64,000 nucleotides of DNA from Myxococcota bacterium (GTDB taxonomy: Bacteria; Myxococcota_A; UBA796). Both the position numbers and the translations under genes were made by a program. This document shows, piece by piece, positions 53,156 to 62,486 of this stretch (within the stretch, counting starts at the first letter, position 1; every line of letters starts with the position of its first letter). The notes under the pieces were generated by a model that saw only the letters and a program-made list of their open reading frames with translations, was not told where the DNA came from and did no database searches. The DNA lies in assembly GCA_029251165.1 (NCBI GenBank), contig JAQXDW010000032.1, positions 1-64,000 on the forward strand, written 5' to 3'.

Positions 53156-54291
53156 CACATGCCTCCGCGGCTCAGCCAGGGCAGCGGATCCTGGGGCTCG
53201 TCGTGGTAGCGGACCTGGAACGAGAGCTGATAGCCGTCGTTGTCGGTCAAGCCAGAGTCTCCGACCGTGCCGACAATGTCGCCAGAGCAGAGCTGCTGGC
53301 CGACTCGGACCTTGATTCCAGAGAGATGAGCGTAGACGGTGGTGTATGGGCCGTGGGCGACCGCGACGGTCTGCCCGTACATCGGGAGGTACTCCGCGAT
53401 GCGAACCGCTCCGCCATAGACGACCTTGACCGGAATGCCGAGGTCGGCGGTGATGCTGATCCCGTCGCTTCGTTCGCTCCGTTCGCTGCGAGCGTCGGTG
53501 TAGCTCCCGAACCGACGGATGAGCCGACCGCTGACCGGCCAGGGCAGGCGACCGATCTGGCCCCGGAAAGCCCCCTGGTCGGTGCACTGACTGGCGGAAG
53601 TGGTGGTGCTGTTGTCGGTGTACCAGCTGCCGCCCATCGACAGCTGCGTGCCGAAGCTGCTGCGAGCCTGGGTGGTCTCGGACATCAGGCGCATCGCCAA
53701 CTCTCGTCGGGTTCGTACATCCTCGAGCAGGATCAGCTTGCGGGAACGCTGCTCCCGCAGCTCGCCTTCCTTGAGCTGAAGCTCAGCACCGAGGCTGTTG
53801 AGGGCGATCATCCCTGAGGACACCGAGCCTTCAGCAGCCCGCCGGGTCTCTACAGCCTCGGAGAACGCGACGAGGCGCTGGGCATCGGCGGAGATGATCG
53901 CAGCGAGATAGCGGGAGCGGCGGCGCAGATCGTAGGGGTCCTCGGAGCTGAACATGATCCGAGCCAGTCCGCGTCGGTGCAGCCGGTACAGCAGCCTCAT
54001 CCACGACGCGACGTCTTGCCGGTGGCGGGTCAGCTCGGCATCTGCCCGAGCCAGCTCATCCTGAATCTGGATCTGCCGTGCCTCCAGCTCCGCCTTTCGC
54101 ACCCGAAGCCCATCGACCTCTGCCGCCACGGCCTGAAGCGCGGAGTCGATGGTGGTCAGCTCGTCGAGAATGCTGCGCTCTTCGAGGCGGGTCCGCTCGA
54201 CGGTCTCTCGGGGACTCGCCGTCACGCTGAAGCTTCCCGACGACAGGCTGGGCTCCTGAGCAGCAGCTAGCGTGGAGAGGAGGACGATCAT
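53155..54291 (-). CDS. envC: EnvC-like murein hydrolase activator (degenerate LytM domain)
   Basis: A 378-residue exported protein. Signal peptide (LLSTLAAAQ), long coiled coil (~30-225, ERTRLEERSILDELTTIDSA and onward), then a LytM/M23 domain (~250-378). Zinc ligands look lost: the first ligand region reads GISITADLG without His, and the last reads YQLSFQVRY where active enzymes have LHFE; HGPYTTVYAHLSG is retained. That degeneracy is the hallmark of EnvC-type amidase activators rather than endopeptidases. Its start overlaps ftsX, whose extracellular loop recruits EnvC in known systems. Confidence 0.9.
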   Translation of the reverse strand: MIVLLSTLAAAQEPSLSSGSFSVTASPRETVERTRLEERSILDELTTIDSALQAVAAEVDGLRVRKAELEARQIQIQDELARADAELTRHRQDVASWMRLLYRLHRRGLARIMFSSEDPYDLRRRSRYLAAIISADAQRLVAFSEAVETRRAAEGSVSSGMIALNSLGAELQLKEGELREQRSRKLILLEDVRTRRELAMRLMSETTQARSSFGTQLSMGGSWYTDNSTTTSASQCTDQGAFRGQIGRLPWPVSGRLIRRFGSYTDARSERSERSDGISITADLGIPVKVVYGGAVRIAEYLPMYGQTVAVAHGPYTTVYAHLSGIKVRVGQQLCSGDIVGTVGDSGLTDNDGYQLSFQVRYHDEPQDPLPWLSRGGM

Positions 54292-55184
54292 GCAACACCC
54301 CGAAGGAACCGCTTCACCGCGATGATCGCGGCGGTCACTCCAAGGATGACACCAGAGAGCGCAAGCAGTGCCACATATGCGGGCGGAATGAACGCCAGCT
54401 CCCCGGCGACCTCAAGCTGGAGCGCCTCCTGGAGCCGGAGAACCAGGATGCGGTGGACGCCCCACAGTCCGACGGTGGCGAGCATGCCGCCGATGAATCC
54501 CTGGACGAGACCCTCGAAGAGAAACGGCGCGGTGATGTAGCGGTCCGAGGCGCCGACGAGGCGAGCGACCTCCAGCTCGTCTTTGCGGTTGTAGACGATG
54601 AGGTAGACGGTGTTGGTCACCAGGAACATCGCTGAGACGAGGATGAGCATCCCCAAGATCACGCCCAGCGCCTTCAGCAGTGACAGGAATGCGTTGAACC
54701 GCTCGACCCACTCTCGGCCATAGTCGATGTCGGTGAACTCAGGCCCCGCGAGCTCCTCGGCGAACGTGGCGACCATTGCTGGACGGGCAGCCTCGGCGGT
54801 GAGGGTGACCTCCAGGGAAGCCGGCAGGATGCCCTCACCCAGATCAATCAGCACCGGCTCCAGTCCCTCGACCCGCTCGGTCAGCCAGTCTCGGGCATCA
54901 GCCTCCGAGACATAGCGAACCGATGCCACGCCCGGCCGGGCAGCGATTTGGTTCTTTGCCTCGAAGCGGCGATCCTCCGAAGTATCGGGGTGGAAGTAGG
55001 CGGAGATGTGGACATCTCGACTCCAGGTGTCCACGATGGAGTTGAGGTTGTACTGAACGGTGAGGTACACCCCGAACAGCAGCAGCGCTGCTGCGATGAC
55101 GCCGGATGCCACGGAGTTCAGGTAGAGATTCTCCCACAGCGAGCGCACCGAGCGACGCAGAATGTGGCGGACGATGTGGCTCAC
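54288..55184 (-). CDS. ftsX: Cell-division protein FtsX
   Basis: A 298-residue inner-membrane protein with four membrane segments (~25-45, 170-195, 220-245, 265-290) and a large periplasmic loop (~46-165) between the first two that binds EnvC-type activators. LNSVASGVIAAALLLFGVYL is the first helix; the C-terminal half is the FtsX permease-like domain (MLILVSAMFLVTNTVYLIVY). It overlaps ftsE and envC by four bases each. Confidence 0.95.
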   Translation of the reverse strand: MSHIVRHILRRSVRSLWENLYLNSVASGVIAAALLLFGVYLTVQYNLNSIVDTWSRDVHISAYFHPDTSEDRRFEAKNQIAARPGVASVRYVSEADARDWLTERVEGLEPVLIDLGEGILPASLEVTLTAEAARPAMVATFAEELAGPEFTDIDYGREWVERFNAFLSLLKALGVILGMLILVSAMFLVTNTVYLIVYNRKDELEVARLVGASDRYITAPFLFEGLVQGFIGGMLATVGLWGVHRILVLRLQEALQLEVAGELAFIPPAYVALLALSGVILGVTAAIIAVKRFLRGVA

Positions 55185-55834
55185 GAACGCACCAGCCTTC
55201 CACGCTCGAACCGGAGGCGCCGATAGGGGAAGCGCTGCATCAGGGCGGAGTCGTGGGTGGCGACGAGGACGGTGGTCCCGCGCAGGTTGATCGCCTGGAG
55301 GATCTCCATCACCTCAATCGCCATCGCGCCGTCGAGGTTCCCGGTGGGCTCATCGGCGAGGAGGATGGAGGGGTCGTTGACGATTGCCCGAGCGACCGCG
55401 ACCCGCTGCTGCTCACCACCGGACAGCTGCATCGGCCTCTCGTGCTCTCGCCCCTCCAGACCGACCACGCTCAGCACGGCGTTGACCCGACGCTGGATGG
55501 TCAGGCGAGGGGTGCCGATGACCTCCAGTGCCAGCCCGACATTCTCGGCGACGGTCCGGCGGGGGAGGAGCTTGAAGTCCTGGAAGACGATGCCGATGTT
55601 GCGGCGCAGCTCTGGCAGCTGTCGGCGGTGCATCTTCGCGACGTCCACGCCGCCCAGCAGCATCTTTCCATCGCTGGGCTTGATGGCACCGTAGAGCAGC
55701 TTGAGCATGGTGCTCTTGCCCGCGCCAGAGGGGCCGGTGACGTAGCAGAACTCTCCCTTGGGCACTCGGAGGCTGACATCCGAGAGTGCTGCGATATCGC
55801 CGTACTGTTTGGAGACGTGGTAGAGGCGGATCAT
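55181..55834 (-). CDS. ftsE: Cell-division ATP-binding protein FtsE
   Basis: A 217-residue ABC ATPase. Walker A GPSGAGKST, signature LSGGEQQRVAVARAI, Walker B ILLADEPTG and the H-loop (VATHDS) are all present. With FtsX it transmits ATP hydrolysis to periplasmic activation of peptidoglycan amidases at the septum. It is first in the leftward operon; its promoter must lie in the 68-base spacer shared with the divergent nadD-like gene. Confidence 0.96.
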   Translation of the reverse strand: MIRLYHVSKQYGDIAALSDVSLRVPKGEFCYVTGPSGAGKSTMLKLLYGAIKPSDGKMLLGGVDVAKMHRRQLPELRRNIGIVFQDFKLLPRRTVAENVGLALEVIGTPRLTIQRRVNAVLSVVGLEGREHERPMQLSGGEQQRVAVARAIVNDPSILLADEPTGNLDGAMAIEVMEILQAINLRGTTVLVATHDSALMQRFPYRRLRFERGRLVRS

Positions 55835-55902
55835 CGTGTACGATTAACCGACCCAGCGGTCACCCGGCGAGGTGGCTGCGCATTGATTGAGGGGAGAGTC
55901 CG

Positions 55903-56460
55903 ATTCGTATCGCAGTCTATGGTGGAAGCTTCAACCCACCCCACATTGTGCATGCCTGGGTCTCGACCTGGCTGCTGTGGACCGATCAGGTCGACGCAGT
56001 CTGGTTGGTGCCGGTCTATCAGCACGCCTTCGAGGATCGGCACGGCAAGCGCCTGGCGCCCTACACCGATCGGATGGCGTGGTGTGCGGAGATGGCCGCA
56101 GATGTCGACGCTCGCATCCAGGTCAGCGACGTCGAGTCGACGCTGCCGACTCCCTCCTTCACCATCGACACCCTCCGTCACTTCAAGGCTTCTCATCCTG
56201 AGCACAGCTTCCGGTTGGTTGTGGGCTCTGATGTCATCCCCCAGCTGCCGGACTGGCGAGACTGGGCGGGAATCGAGGCAGAGTTCTCGCCAATAATTGT
56301 GGGCAGAGCAGGCTATGACAGTCCCCCAGGCAGCGTGGTCTTTCCCGGCATCAGCAGCACGGAGATCCGGAAGAAGCTTCGGAGTGGTGTGGATGTTGGT
56401 CACCTGTTGACCGCGGGTGTGCGCGAGATGATCTACAGCTCCGGCTGGCCGACAAAGTAG
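55903..56460 (+). CDS. nadD: Nicotinate-nucleotide adenylyltransferase-like protein, apparent ATT start
   Basis: A nucleotidyltransferase of ~185 residues. The N-terminal motif GGSFNPPHIVH and the C-terminal ISSTEIRKKL are the two signatures of NadD (nicotinate mononucleotide plus ATP to deamido-NAD). The frame opens after a stop at 55888-55890 and has no ATG, GTG or TTG before GGSFNPPH; the first GTG (55948) would delete the ATP-binding motif. ATT at 55903 is preceded six bases earlier by GGGGAG and gives (M)RIAVYGGSFNPPH, the usual family start. Its end overlaps the convergent kelch lipoprotein gene by 28 bases. Confidence 0.85.
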   Translation: MRIAVYGGSFNPPHIVHAWVSTWLLWTDQVDAVWLVPVYQHAFEDRHGKRLAPYTDRMAWCAEMAADVDARIQVSDVESTLPTPSFTIDTLRHFKASHPEHSFRLVVGSDVIPQLPDWRDWAGIEAEFSPIIVGRAGYDSPPGSVVFPGISSTEIRKKLRSGVDVGHLLTAGVREMIYSSGWPTK

Positions 56461-57986
56461 GCCGCACCGTTGAGCGCGATGCCGTCTTCTCCGTGGCCGC
56501 CGGCCAGAAGGACGCCGTAGTTGGGATCGGCATCAAAGCCGGGCCGGACCATGCCGAAGGGCAGCGAGGCCTCGGTGTCTTCTTTGCTGCAGGCCATCAC
56601 CTCGGTCCAGGTGTCTGACTGGGGATCATAGATCTCAGCGCAGGCCAGCGGCTCGGGGTTGAAGTAGACGAAGTAGTTGCTGGCTTCGTTGGCGCCGCCT
56701 GCGACGAGGATTCGACCATCCGGCAGCTCGACCGCGGCATGCTGGGCGCGCGGATTCTTCATCGAGGCGGCCTGACTCCAGCTCCCGTCACGGTAGATCC
56801 ACGCCTCGTCCGTCGCGATGGCCCGGCTGCTCTGGCTGTAGGCAGTCCCGACGTCGCCGATGTATCCGCCGGTCACCAGAACGGCGTCGTCGCCCATGGT
56901 GGTCATCACTGGGTGGATGAGCCCGGTCGGCATCGACGCGGCATCGCTCAGTGCACCGGAGACACCGATGAGATCGCACGCGTTGTTGTGGAAGACCTGG
57001 GTGCTGTTGTTGATCGTCAGCCCGCCGCAGACCAGCACGCCATCGCCGCCGAGGCGCGCGGCCCCGGCTCCGACCATTCCTGCACTGGGACTGCCGGTGG
57101 TCGACGATACATTGAGGGTGTCAGGATCGAAGATCTCGACCTCCCGCAGAGGGGCGATCATGTTGGTGCCTGCGGAGCCGAAGCCACCGATGATGTAGAC
57201 CAGCCCGGTCGGCCCGAGGACGGCAGAGTGCATGGTGCGGCGCTCGCTGAGCGGCTCGCCCTCAGAGTAAGTGTTGGTGGTCGGATCGAAGAGCCAGGTT
57301 GCGTTGCTGGTCTGGCCCTGGGACTGGTAGTCCGCAGCACCCCCGACCAGCAGGATGCGGTTGTCGCTCAGCCGGGTCACGGTATGTCCGAGGCGGCCCG
57401 GTGCGCTGGTGGTGCCGAAGTCGAAGGATTCTTCATCCATCGGCGGCATTGTGGTCACCGTCTCGAAGCTGAAGTCTCCGGAGGGCGGCGCGACGGGCAG
57501 AGACCACACCGTGTCGAGGGTCTCGACGGGATCGTCATTGATGGAGACGGCCTCTCCGGTTGCGCCGCCGAACAACATGAACGAGCCATCCCCAGTGGCC
57601 GCGACTGCGGCGAGCGCGGTCTCTTCTTCCATACCGACCCAGGCAAAGTCATCGACCCGTGCGACCAAGATGGAGACGCCCTCTTCGCCGTCTTCCTGCG
57701 TGACCACCTCCGAGCGACCGAACGCGACCAGCTCGCTGCCGTCGTAGCCGGCGATCGAGACCGTTGCCTCGTCGAGGGGATCGATCCCGATCAGCTCTGA
57801 GCGCTCCCCGGCGCTGGTGCCGGTGAGGGGGTAGGTCTCCGTGCCGCCGTCGCTCTCGATGATGAGATCGACGCTGCTGACATCGTCGAACAGATCGAGC
57901 TGGTTGGGAGGAAGCTGGAGGTCAATCTCAAGCGTGAAGGCCTCTCCCGAGGGCTTGCAGGCCAGTGCGAGTACCAGGAGGTTCAT
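56433..57986 (-). CDS. Kelch-repeat-like predicted lipoprotein
   Basis: A 517-residue protein. The ATG at 57986 gives a short lipoprotein signal (MNLLVLALACKPSG, Cys10). Residues ~150-510 show kelch-type repeats: GHTVTRLSDNRILLVGGAAD, MHSAVLGPTGLVYIIGGFGS, ARLGGDGVLVCGG, QHAAVELPDGRILVAGGANE and YGVLLAGGHGEDG, separated by strand segments with DPTTNTYSEGEPL-like turns, suggesting a six-bladed propeller. The acidic N-terminal part (25-140) is not recognised. Likely a surface or periplasmic binding protein. Confidence 0.82.
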   Translation of the reverse strand: MNLLVLALACKPSGEAFTLEIDLQLPPNQLDLFDDVSSVDLIIESDGGTETYPLTGTSAGERSELIGIDPLDEATVSIAGYDGSELVAFGRSEVVTQEDGEEGVSILVARVDDFAWVGMEEETALAAVAATGDGSFMLFGGATGEAVSINDDPVETLDTVWSLPVAPPSGDFSFETVTTMPPMDEESFDFGTTSAPGRLGHTVTRLSDNRILLVGGAADYQSQGQTSNATWLFDPTTNTYSEGEPLSERRTMHSAVLGPTGLVYIIGGFGSAGTNMIAPLREVEIFDPDTLNVSSTTGSPSAGMVGAGAARLGGDGVLVCGGLTINNSTQVFHNNACDLIGVSGALSDAASMPTGLIHPVMTTMGDDAVLVTGGYIGDVGTAYSQSSRAIATDEAWIYRDGSWSQAASMKNPRAQHAAVELPDGRILVAGGANEASNYFVYFNPEPLACAEIYDPQSDTWTEVMACSKEDTEASLPFGMVRPGFDADPNYGVLLAGGHGEDGIALNGAAYFVGQPEL

Positions 57987-58029
57987 GTCGGGAGGGTACC
58001 CCAACGGAGATGTACCTGTCTTGCAGGTG

Positions 58030-58755
58030 ATGACGCGACAGGGCAGGATCCTGTTCGTGACACCGCTCTTCATTCAAGCTCCCGAGCTGTCTGGCATCAA
58101 GGGACTCCTTCACGGCTTCTCTCGGCGCAGCCTCTCAGACGGCCACGTTCTCGATCTCGGCCGTGACGCCAGCCCTGCGCTCTGGGCGAAGGTCGCTGCC
58201 GAGCTTGGGTCACCTGGCGCTGGGATCGCGATGGTCTCTCAGGTCCATGGCTCGTCTGTCATCGTCGCAGAGGGGGCTGGAATCCTCGGAGAGGCCGATG
58301 CCTTGATCACCCGCCAGCGCGGGCTGCTGCTCGCCATCCGGACCGCAGACTGCGTTCCGGTTCTGGTGGTCGGTCACGACGGCGAGATCGCTGCGATCCA
58401 TGCCGGCTGGCGGGGAATCGCTGCCGGTGTGATCCCCGCAGCCCTCTCGGCGATGGCCGCTCCGAAGCATGCAGTGGTCGGCCCCTGCATCTCCGCAGCG
58501 GCCTACCAGGTCGGCGAGGAGGTCATCGATGGCATCGTCGCAGCCGGTGTCCCGGCTTCGGTGGTCGCGGACCGAAGTTATGGTGCTCGGCCCCATGCCG
58601 ATCTCAAGGCGGCGGCGCGCTGGCAGCTGGCGCAGTCAGGGGTGTCGGTCGAGGTCCTGCCGCACTGCACCTTCCGGGATGGCGATCTTCACAGCTACCG
58701 GCGCGATGGTGTGCGCTCCGGTCGACTCGCGGCGGTGATTGGCTGGTGTCCATGA
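58030..58755 (+). CDS. pgeF: Peptidoglycan editing factor / polyphenol oxidase family protein (PgeF, YfiH)
   Basis: A 241-residue protein of the Cu/Zn-binding DUF152 family. SQVHGSSV, TADCVPVL and IHAGWRGIAAG are the conserved His/Cys/His zinc-site motifs, and GPCISAAAYQVGEEV is a further signature. E. coli YfiH (PgeF) removes L-Ser misincorporated in peptidoglycan precursors; other members were called laccases or purine nucleoside enzymes. ATG 58030 is used; an in-frame TTG at 58021 has a better-spaced GGAGA. The next gene starts inside its stop (ATGA). Confidence 0.92.
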   Translation: MTRQGRILFVTPLFIQAPELSGIKGLLHGFSRRSLSDGHVLDLGRDASPALWAKVAAELGSPGAGIAMVSQVHGSSVIVAEGAGILGEADALITRQRGLLLAIRTADCVPVLVVGHDGEIAAIHAGWRGIAAGVIPAALSAMAAPKHAVVGPCISAAAYQVGEEVIDGIVAAGVPASVVADRSYGARPHADLKAAARWQLAQSGVSVEVLPHCTFRDGDLHSYRRDGVRSGRLAAVIGWCP

Positions 58756-59780
58756 TCGTCGCCCTGCTCGCCTGCCAGGGCGATCCCCAGATGGCACGCC
58801 TCTCTGAGGCCCTCACGGAGTACGACCGGGCTCAGGTCGCTGTGGAGCGCGGAGACTGGCCGGGGGCCGCAGCGGCATTCGAGGCCGCTGCGCAGAAGCA
58901 CCCGGAGGCCGCTGCATTGCATGCCTGGCACGCTGAGGCCCTTTCACAAGCCGGCGACCTCTCTGCTGCTCGAGCGGTCCTCGATGCTGTGGTGCCGGCC
59001 TTTCCTGGCAACCTCGATCTGCGCTACAACCGCGCGGCCTACGCGGCACGCGCGGGTGCGCTGGAGGCCGCGGCTGCAGACCTGCGCTACCTCTACGCCC
59101 GAGATCTCCTCGACCCCTTGGTTGCCGGTGAGGATCCGGACTTCGCTGAGCTGACCCGGGATCCACAGTACGCCGACCTCGCCCCGGCCCCCCAGGTTCG
59201 CCTCCAGGTGAGGGGAGAGGCCGGCTCGATCCTCCTCGGAGAGCCGTACACTGCCGAGCTGGTCATCGAGACCAAGCGCGATGCGCCGATCTCCGTGGAG
59301 AACATCGGCGCGTTTCCCATGCTCCTCCAGCACACACGAACCATCGAAGATCTCACCATCGAGGAGTCTGGATGGAGCCGCCGGATTGTCTCCGTTGAGT
59401 GGAGCGCACGTGCCTCTGGTGAGGAGCGGATTGGTCCGTGGCTGCTCAGCGCGCATGGCTCCTCTGCCATCGCTGAGCCCCTCCCGGTAACCGTGGTGAC
59501 CCTGCCCGGTCGCGCAGAAGCGGAGCCGTCGGCCAGTCCGCCTGGCGTCTTGCTTCCCTCTCAGCTTCGCGGCGCGCGGGCGCTTCCCCTCGCCGAGCGG
59601 CTGGAGGATGGTCGGATCGCGGTGATGCATGAGCCTGATGATTCACCAACCACTGAGGCGACATCGGCGGGATCCATGGAGTATCGGATCGGCGGGCAGA
59701 CCCGCTGGAGCATCAGCCTGTTCTCGGCCTCGGGGCCGACCACGTTTACTCTGTCTGGCACCAGGCTGACCGTCGAGTAG
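58752..59780 (+). CDS. Predicted TPR lipoprotein
   Basis: A 342-residue protein whose ATG overlaps the pgeF stop. MIVALLACQGDP is a very short lipoprotein signal with Cys at residue 8. Residues ~20-110 contain TPR-like helical pairs (AQVAVERGDWPGAAAAFEAA, HAEALSQAGDLSAARAVL). The rest (~135-342) is beta-rich and of unknown type. Coupling to pgeF suggests joint expression; a role near peptidoglycan is only inferred from that. Confidence 0.7.
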   Translation: MIVALLACQGDPQMARLSEALTEYDRAQVAVERGDWPGAAAAFEAAAQKHPEAAALHAWHAEALSQAGDLSAARAVLDAVVPAFPGNLDLRYNRAAYAARAGALEAAAADLRYLYARDLLDPLVAGEDPDFAELTRDPQYADLAPAPQVRLQVRGEAGSILLGEPYTAELVIETKRDAPISVENIGAFPMLLQHTRTIEDLTIEESGWSRRIVSVEWSARASGEERIGPWLLSAHGSSAIAEPLPVTVVTLPGRAEAEPSASPPGVLLPSQLRGARALPLAERLEDGRIAVMHEPDDSPTTEATSAGSMEYRIGGQTRWSISLFSASGPTTFTLSGTRLTVE

Positions 59781-59855
59781 GCTGGTGCGGCTGCGTCCTT
59801 ACGCAGACCTCAGATGCCCAAGCCGATCGGCTCTGCGGACGGCTGCCCCTCCCGC

Positions 59856-62486
59856 TCACTCGGCGTCACAGGCATCCGGGCAGCTGAAGAGCGCGCCGCT
59901 GGTGTTGCTGTCGTAGACGTTGTTGGCGCAGTCTGAGATGTCGACGTCGCCACAGATCATCCCGTAGCTGCCGCTGTTGGAGATGGTGTTGTCGGTGATC
60001 GTCAGCTTGTCGCCCGAGAGCAGCTCGACCCCCGAGGTTCCGCTGCCATCGATGGTGGAGTTTGTGAGGGTCAGCCCGGCCTCCTCAGAGGACAGTCCGA
60101 GGTTGCTGGCATCGGAGATGTCGGCGTACTCAATGGACGCCGACAGGGTGTCGCCGGTGAGGGTGACGCCGTTACCGGAGGCCCTAGTCACGGTCAGCCC
60201 GCTGACCTCCAGGCTCACCTCACCGTACGAGCCTGCGACCGCTGACAGCGCGCTGCCGGCGTTGGCATCTGTGATGGAGATGCTGCTCATCGAGATGGAT
60301 GTCGGGTAAGAGTATGAGTAGTTGTAAAGGTAGAACGCGCTGTACTGGGTGGTCGCGAGGCCGACGTTGTCGACGGTGATGTCGGAGAAGTCGTAGCGGC
60401 CTTCATAGTAGTCGGAGACATAGACCGCCTGTCCATCGAGCTCAGAGAAGGCGACATTCGAGATGGTGGCGTCGCAGCTGTAGAGCTTCAGGCCGGTTGC
60501 AACGTACTCAACGCTGCCCGTCGAGCTGAGAGAGCCGTTGACGTAGTTCTCATACGTCACGGTCTCGGTGCCGCCGCTGGAGAAGGTGGTGCCATCGATG
60601 CTCAGCTCACCAGAGCTGCAGTACACCCCCTCTGCGGTGAAGGTTTCGACGGTGTTGTTGTTGAACACCAGAGACGCGCCGCTGGTGTAGGCGACCTGCC
60701 GGTATCCAGAGAAGCTGCTGTTGCTGACCGTGGCAGGGGTCTCGGTGAGGTAGATGCCCTGGACACCGTTGGTGAACGTGGTCTTGTCGATGGTCAGCCC
60801 GCCGCCGTACAGCGACCAGATGTCCATCCCGCCGGTCTCTGCGTAGATGGTGTCGTAGTTCGAGCCGCCGGAGCTGTAAGAGTAGACGTCGTCGTAGCTG
60901 GTCTGGCTGTCGGAGAACGTCGAGCCAGTGATCTCGGTGGAGATGCTGTAGTAGTCGACGACTGAGGCTGAGAAGTCTGTCCCGATGCCTGGATAGGAGA
61001 AGCTGGAGTCAGAGATGCTCGCGGAGCCCTGGTAGTTGAGGACGGACGAGCAGCGGTTGCTGGCGGCGGTCAGGCCCTCGATGTCGAGCGTGCCGTACAG
61101 CGCGGAGATGCCATAGCCGGCGTTGTCGGTGATGGCGCCGCCGCTCCAGTCGAGGTTGGCGTTGCTGATCAGGATGCCGACGTAGTTGCCTGCATCTGAG
61201 CAGGGCCCCCCATCAGTGAAGGCCTGATCCTCAGCCTCGATGATGCCGGTGACGGTGACGTCGAGCGCGGTGGTGTCCAGCAGGGTGTAGAGACCACGCC
61301 GGCGATTGTCGACAAAGTCGACGCTCTCCAGGGTCGCGACCCCGAGGTCTGTGGTCTGCTCGGCGAGCAGCATGCCGCAGTCGTTGTACCCAGTGACCGT
61401 GCTGTCGGAGACGTTGATCTCGTCGGAGACGATGAGCGCACCGGTGCCAGAGTAGATGCCGTCGGCACCCCAGTCCGCGTCGAGGAGCTCCTCGGTGTTC
61501 TTTGGGTCGCCCGTCAGGGTCAGCCCGGAGATGTTGACCGGCGCGCTGCTGAAGATGTAGAGGCCGTGGTTGTAGCCGTCGATGACCTCAGAGTCGGTGA
61601 TCGAGACGATGCCCTCGTTGCTGTAGACCCCGTACAGCCCGCCGCGGAGGGTGGCGTTGCTGACGTTGGTCGTCGAGGCGGAGTTGGCATAGACGTTCAT
61701 GAAGTCGTTGTCGGTCAGGACGGATCCGTCCAGGTTGACCACGCTGCCGGACGTCGAGAGCACGCCGAGTCCGTCGCCGGGATTGCTCGGGTCGCTCCAG
61801 GTGGTCCGCGAGATCTCCGAGCCGATCACATCGACGTCGGTGTTGCCGGCATAGATTCCAAAGCCGGTGTTGTCGATGATGGTGATGTCGGTGAAGCGCG
61901 CTGAGCTGCCGTCGATGTAGATGCCGCCTGTGGGGCTGCCGGAGACGCTGACCTGCTCCAGGGAGAGGTCCGTGACGTTCTGTGCGGCGATGCCCCAGTC
62001 ACCGGGGTCGGTGACGATGATGTCAGTGAGGAGCGTGCCGGCGGCGCTGACCACCTCCAGAGCGCTGGCGGTCGGAGCGAGCAAGGTCAGACCGCTGACC
62101 GTGACGTCGTCAGCGGAGATCGTGAGGACGGGACCGGCGTCGAAGGAGATGGTGTTGGTCTCAGAGCCACGGCCCTCGATGGTCAGGGGCCGGTCGATCT
62201 CCAGGGTCGCAGAGATCGCCATCTCGTCGGTGCAGAGGGTGAGGTCGATGGTGTCCCCGTCGATGGCCTCAGACAGCGCGGCTTCGATGCTGGCGAAGGT
62301 ACCCGCAGTGGTGCTGGCGAGGCTGATGCAGCCTTCCTCATAGGGCCACTCCTCCGGCTGGCCGGTGTCGTCAGTCGGACTCCCGGTATCGTCCGTCTCA
62401 CCTGGGTTGGTGTCTGTGCTGGAGGTCTTGTCTCCAGTGCAGCCAAGCAGAGAGAGGAGAAGAATAGGGGAGAGGTGTCGCAGCAT
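59856..62486 (-). CDS. Large beta-helix lipoprotein
   Basis: An 876-residue surface-type lipoprotein. MLRHLSPILLLSLLGC gives a lipobox Cys16, followed by an Asp/Thr/Gly/Ser linker (TDTNPGETDDTGSPTDDTGQ), typical of myxobacterial lipoproteins. The rest is a long series of ~22-25-residue strand repeats (for example LTITDNTISNSGSYGMICGD, ISISDSSFSYPG-like segments) that fit a right-handed parallel beta-helix of the pectate-lyase/NosD type. No catalytic residues were recognised. It may bind or shield surface polysaccharide. Composition is low in Lys and rich in Ser, Thr, Asp and Gly, as expected for such repeats. Confidence 0.85.
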   Translation of the reverse strand: MLRHLSPILLLSLLGCTGDKTSSTDTNPGETDDTGSPTDDTGQPEEWPYEEGCISLASTTAGTFASIEAALSEAIDGDTIDLTLCTDEMAISATLEIDRPLTIEGRGSETNTISFDAGPVLTISADDVTVSGLTLLAPTASALEVVSAAGTLLTDIIVTDPGDWGIAAQNVTDLSLEQVSVSGSPTGGIYIDGSSARFTDITIIDNTGFGIYAGNTDVDVIGSEISRTTWSDPSNPGDGLGVLSTSGSVVNLDGSVLTDNDFMNVYANSASTTNVSNATLRGGLYGVYSNEGIVSITDSEVIDGYNHGLYIFSSAPVNISGLTLTGDPKNTEELLDADWGADGIYSGTGALIVSDEINVSDSTVTGYNDCGMLLAEQTTDLGVATLESVDFVDNRRRGLYTLLDTTALDVTVTGIIEAEDQAFTDGGPCSDAGNYVGILISNANLDWSGGAITDNAGYGISALYGTLDIEGLTAASNRCSSVLNYQGSASISDSSFSYPGIGTDFSASVVDYYSISTEITGSTFSDSQTSYDDVYSYSSGGSNYDTIYAETGGMDIWSLYGGGLTIDKTTFTNGVQGIYLTETPATVSNSSFSGYRQVAYTSGASLVFNNNTVETFTAEGVYCSSGELSIDGTTFSSGGTETVTYENYVNGSLSSTGSVEYVATGLKLYSCDATISNVAFSELDGQAVYVSDYYEGRYDFSDITVDNVGLATTQYSAFYLYNYSYSYPTSISMSSISITDANAGSALSAVAGSYGEVSLEVSGLTVTRASGNGVTLTGDTLSASIEYADISDASNLGLSSEEAGLTLTNSTIDGSGTSGVELLSGDKLTITDNTISNSGSYGMICGDVDISDCANNVYDSNTSGALFSCPDACDAE

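Noticed and set aside
56739..57800. A 353-codon + frame opposite the kelch lipoprotein
   Set aside because: Shadow frame; the minus strand has the lipobox and repeated kelch motifs.
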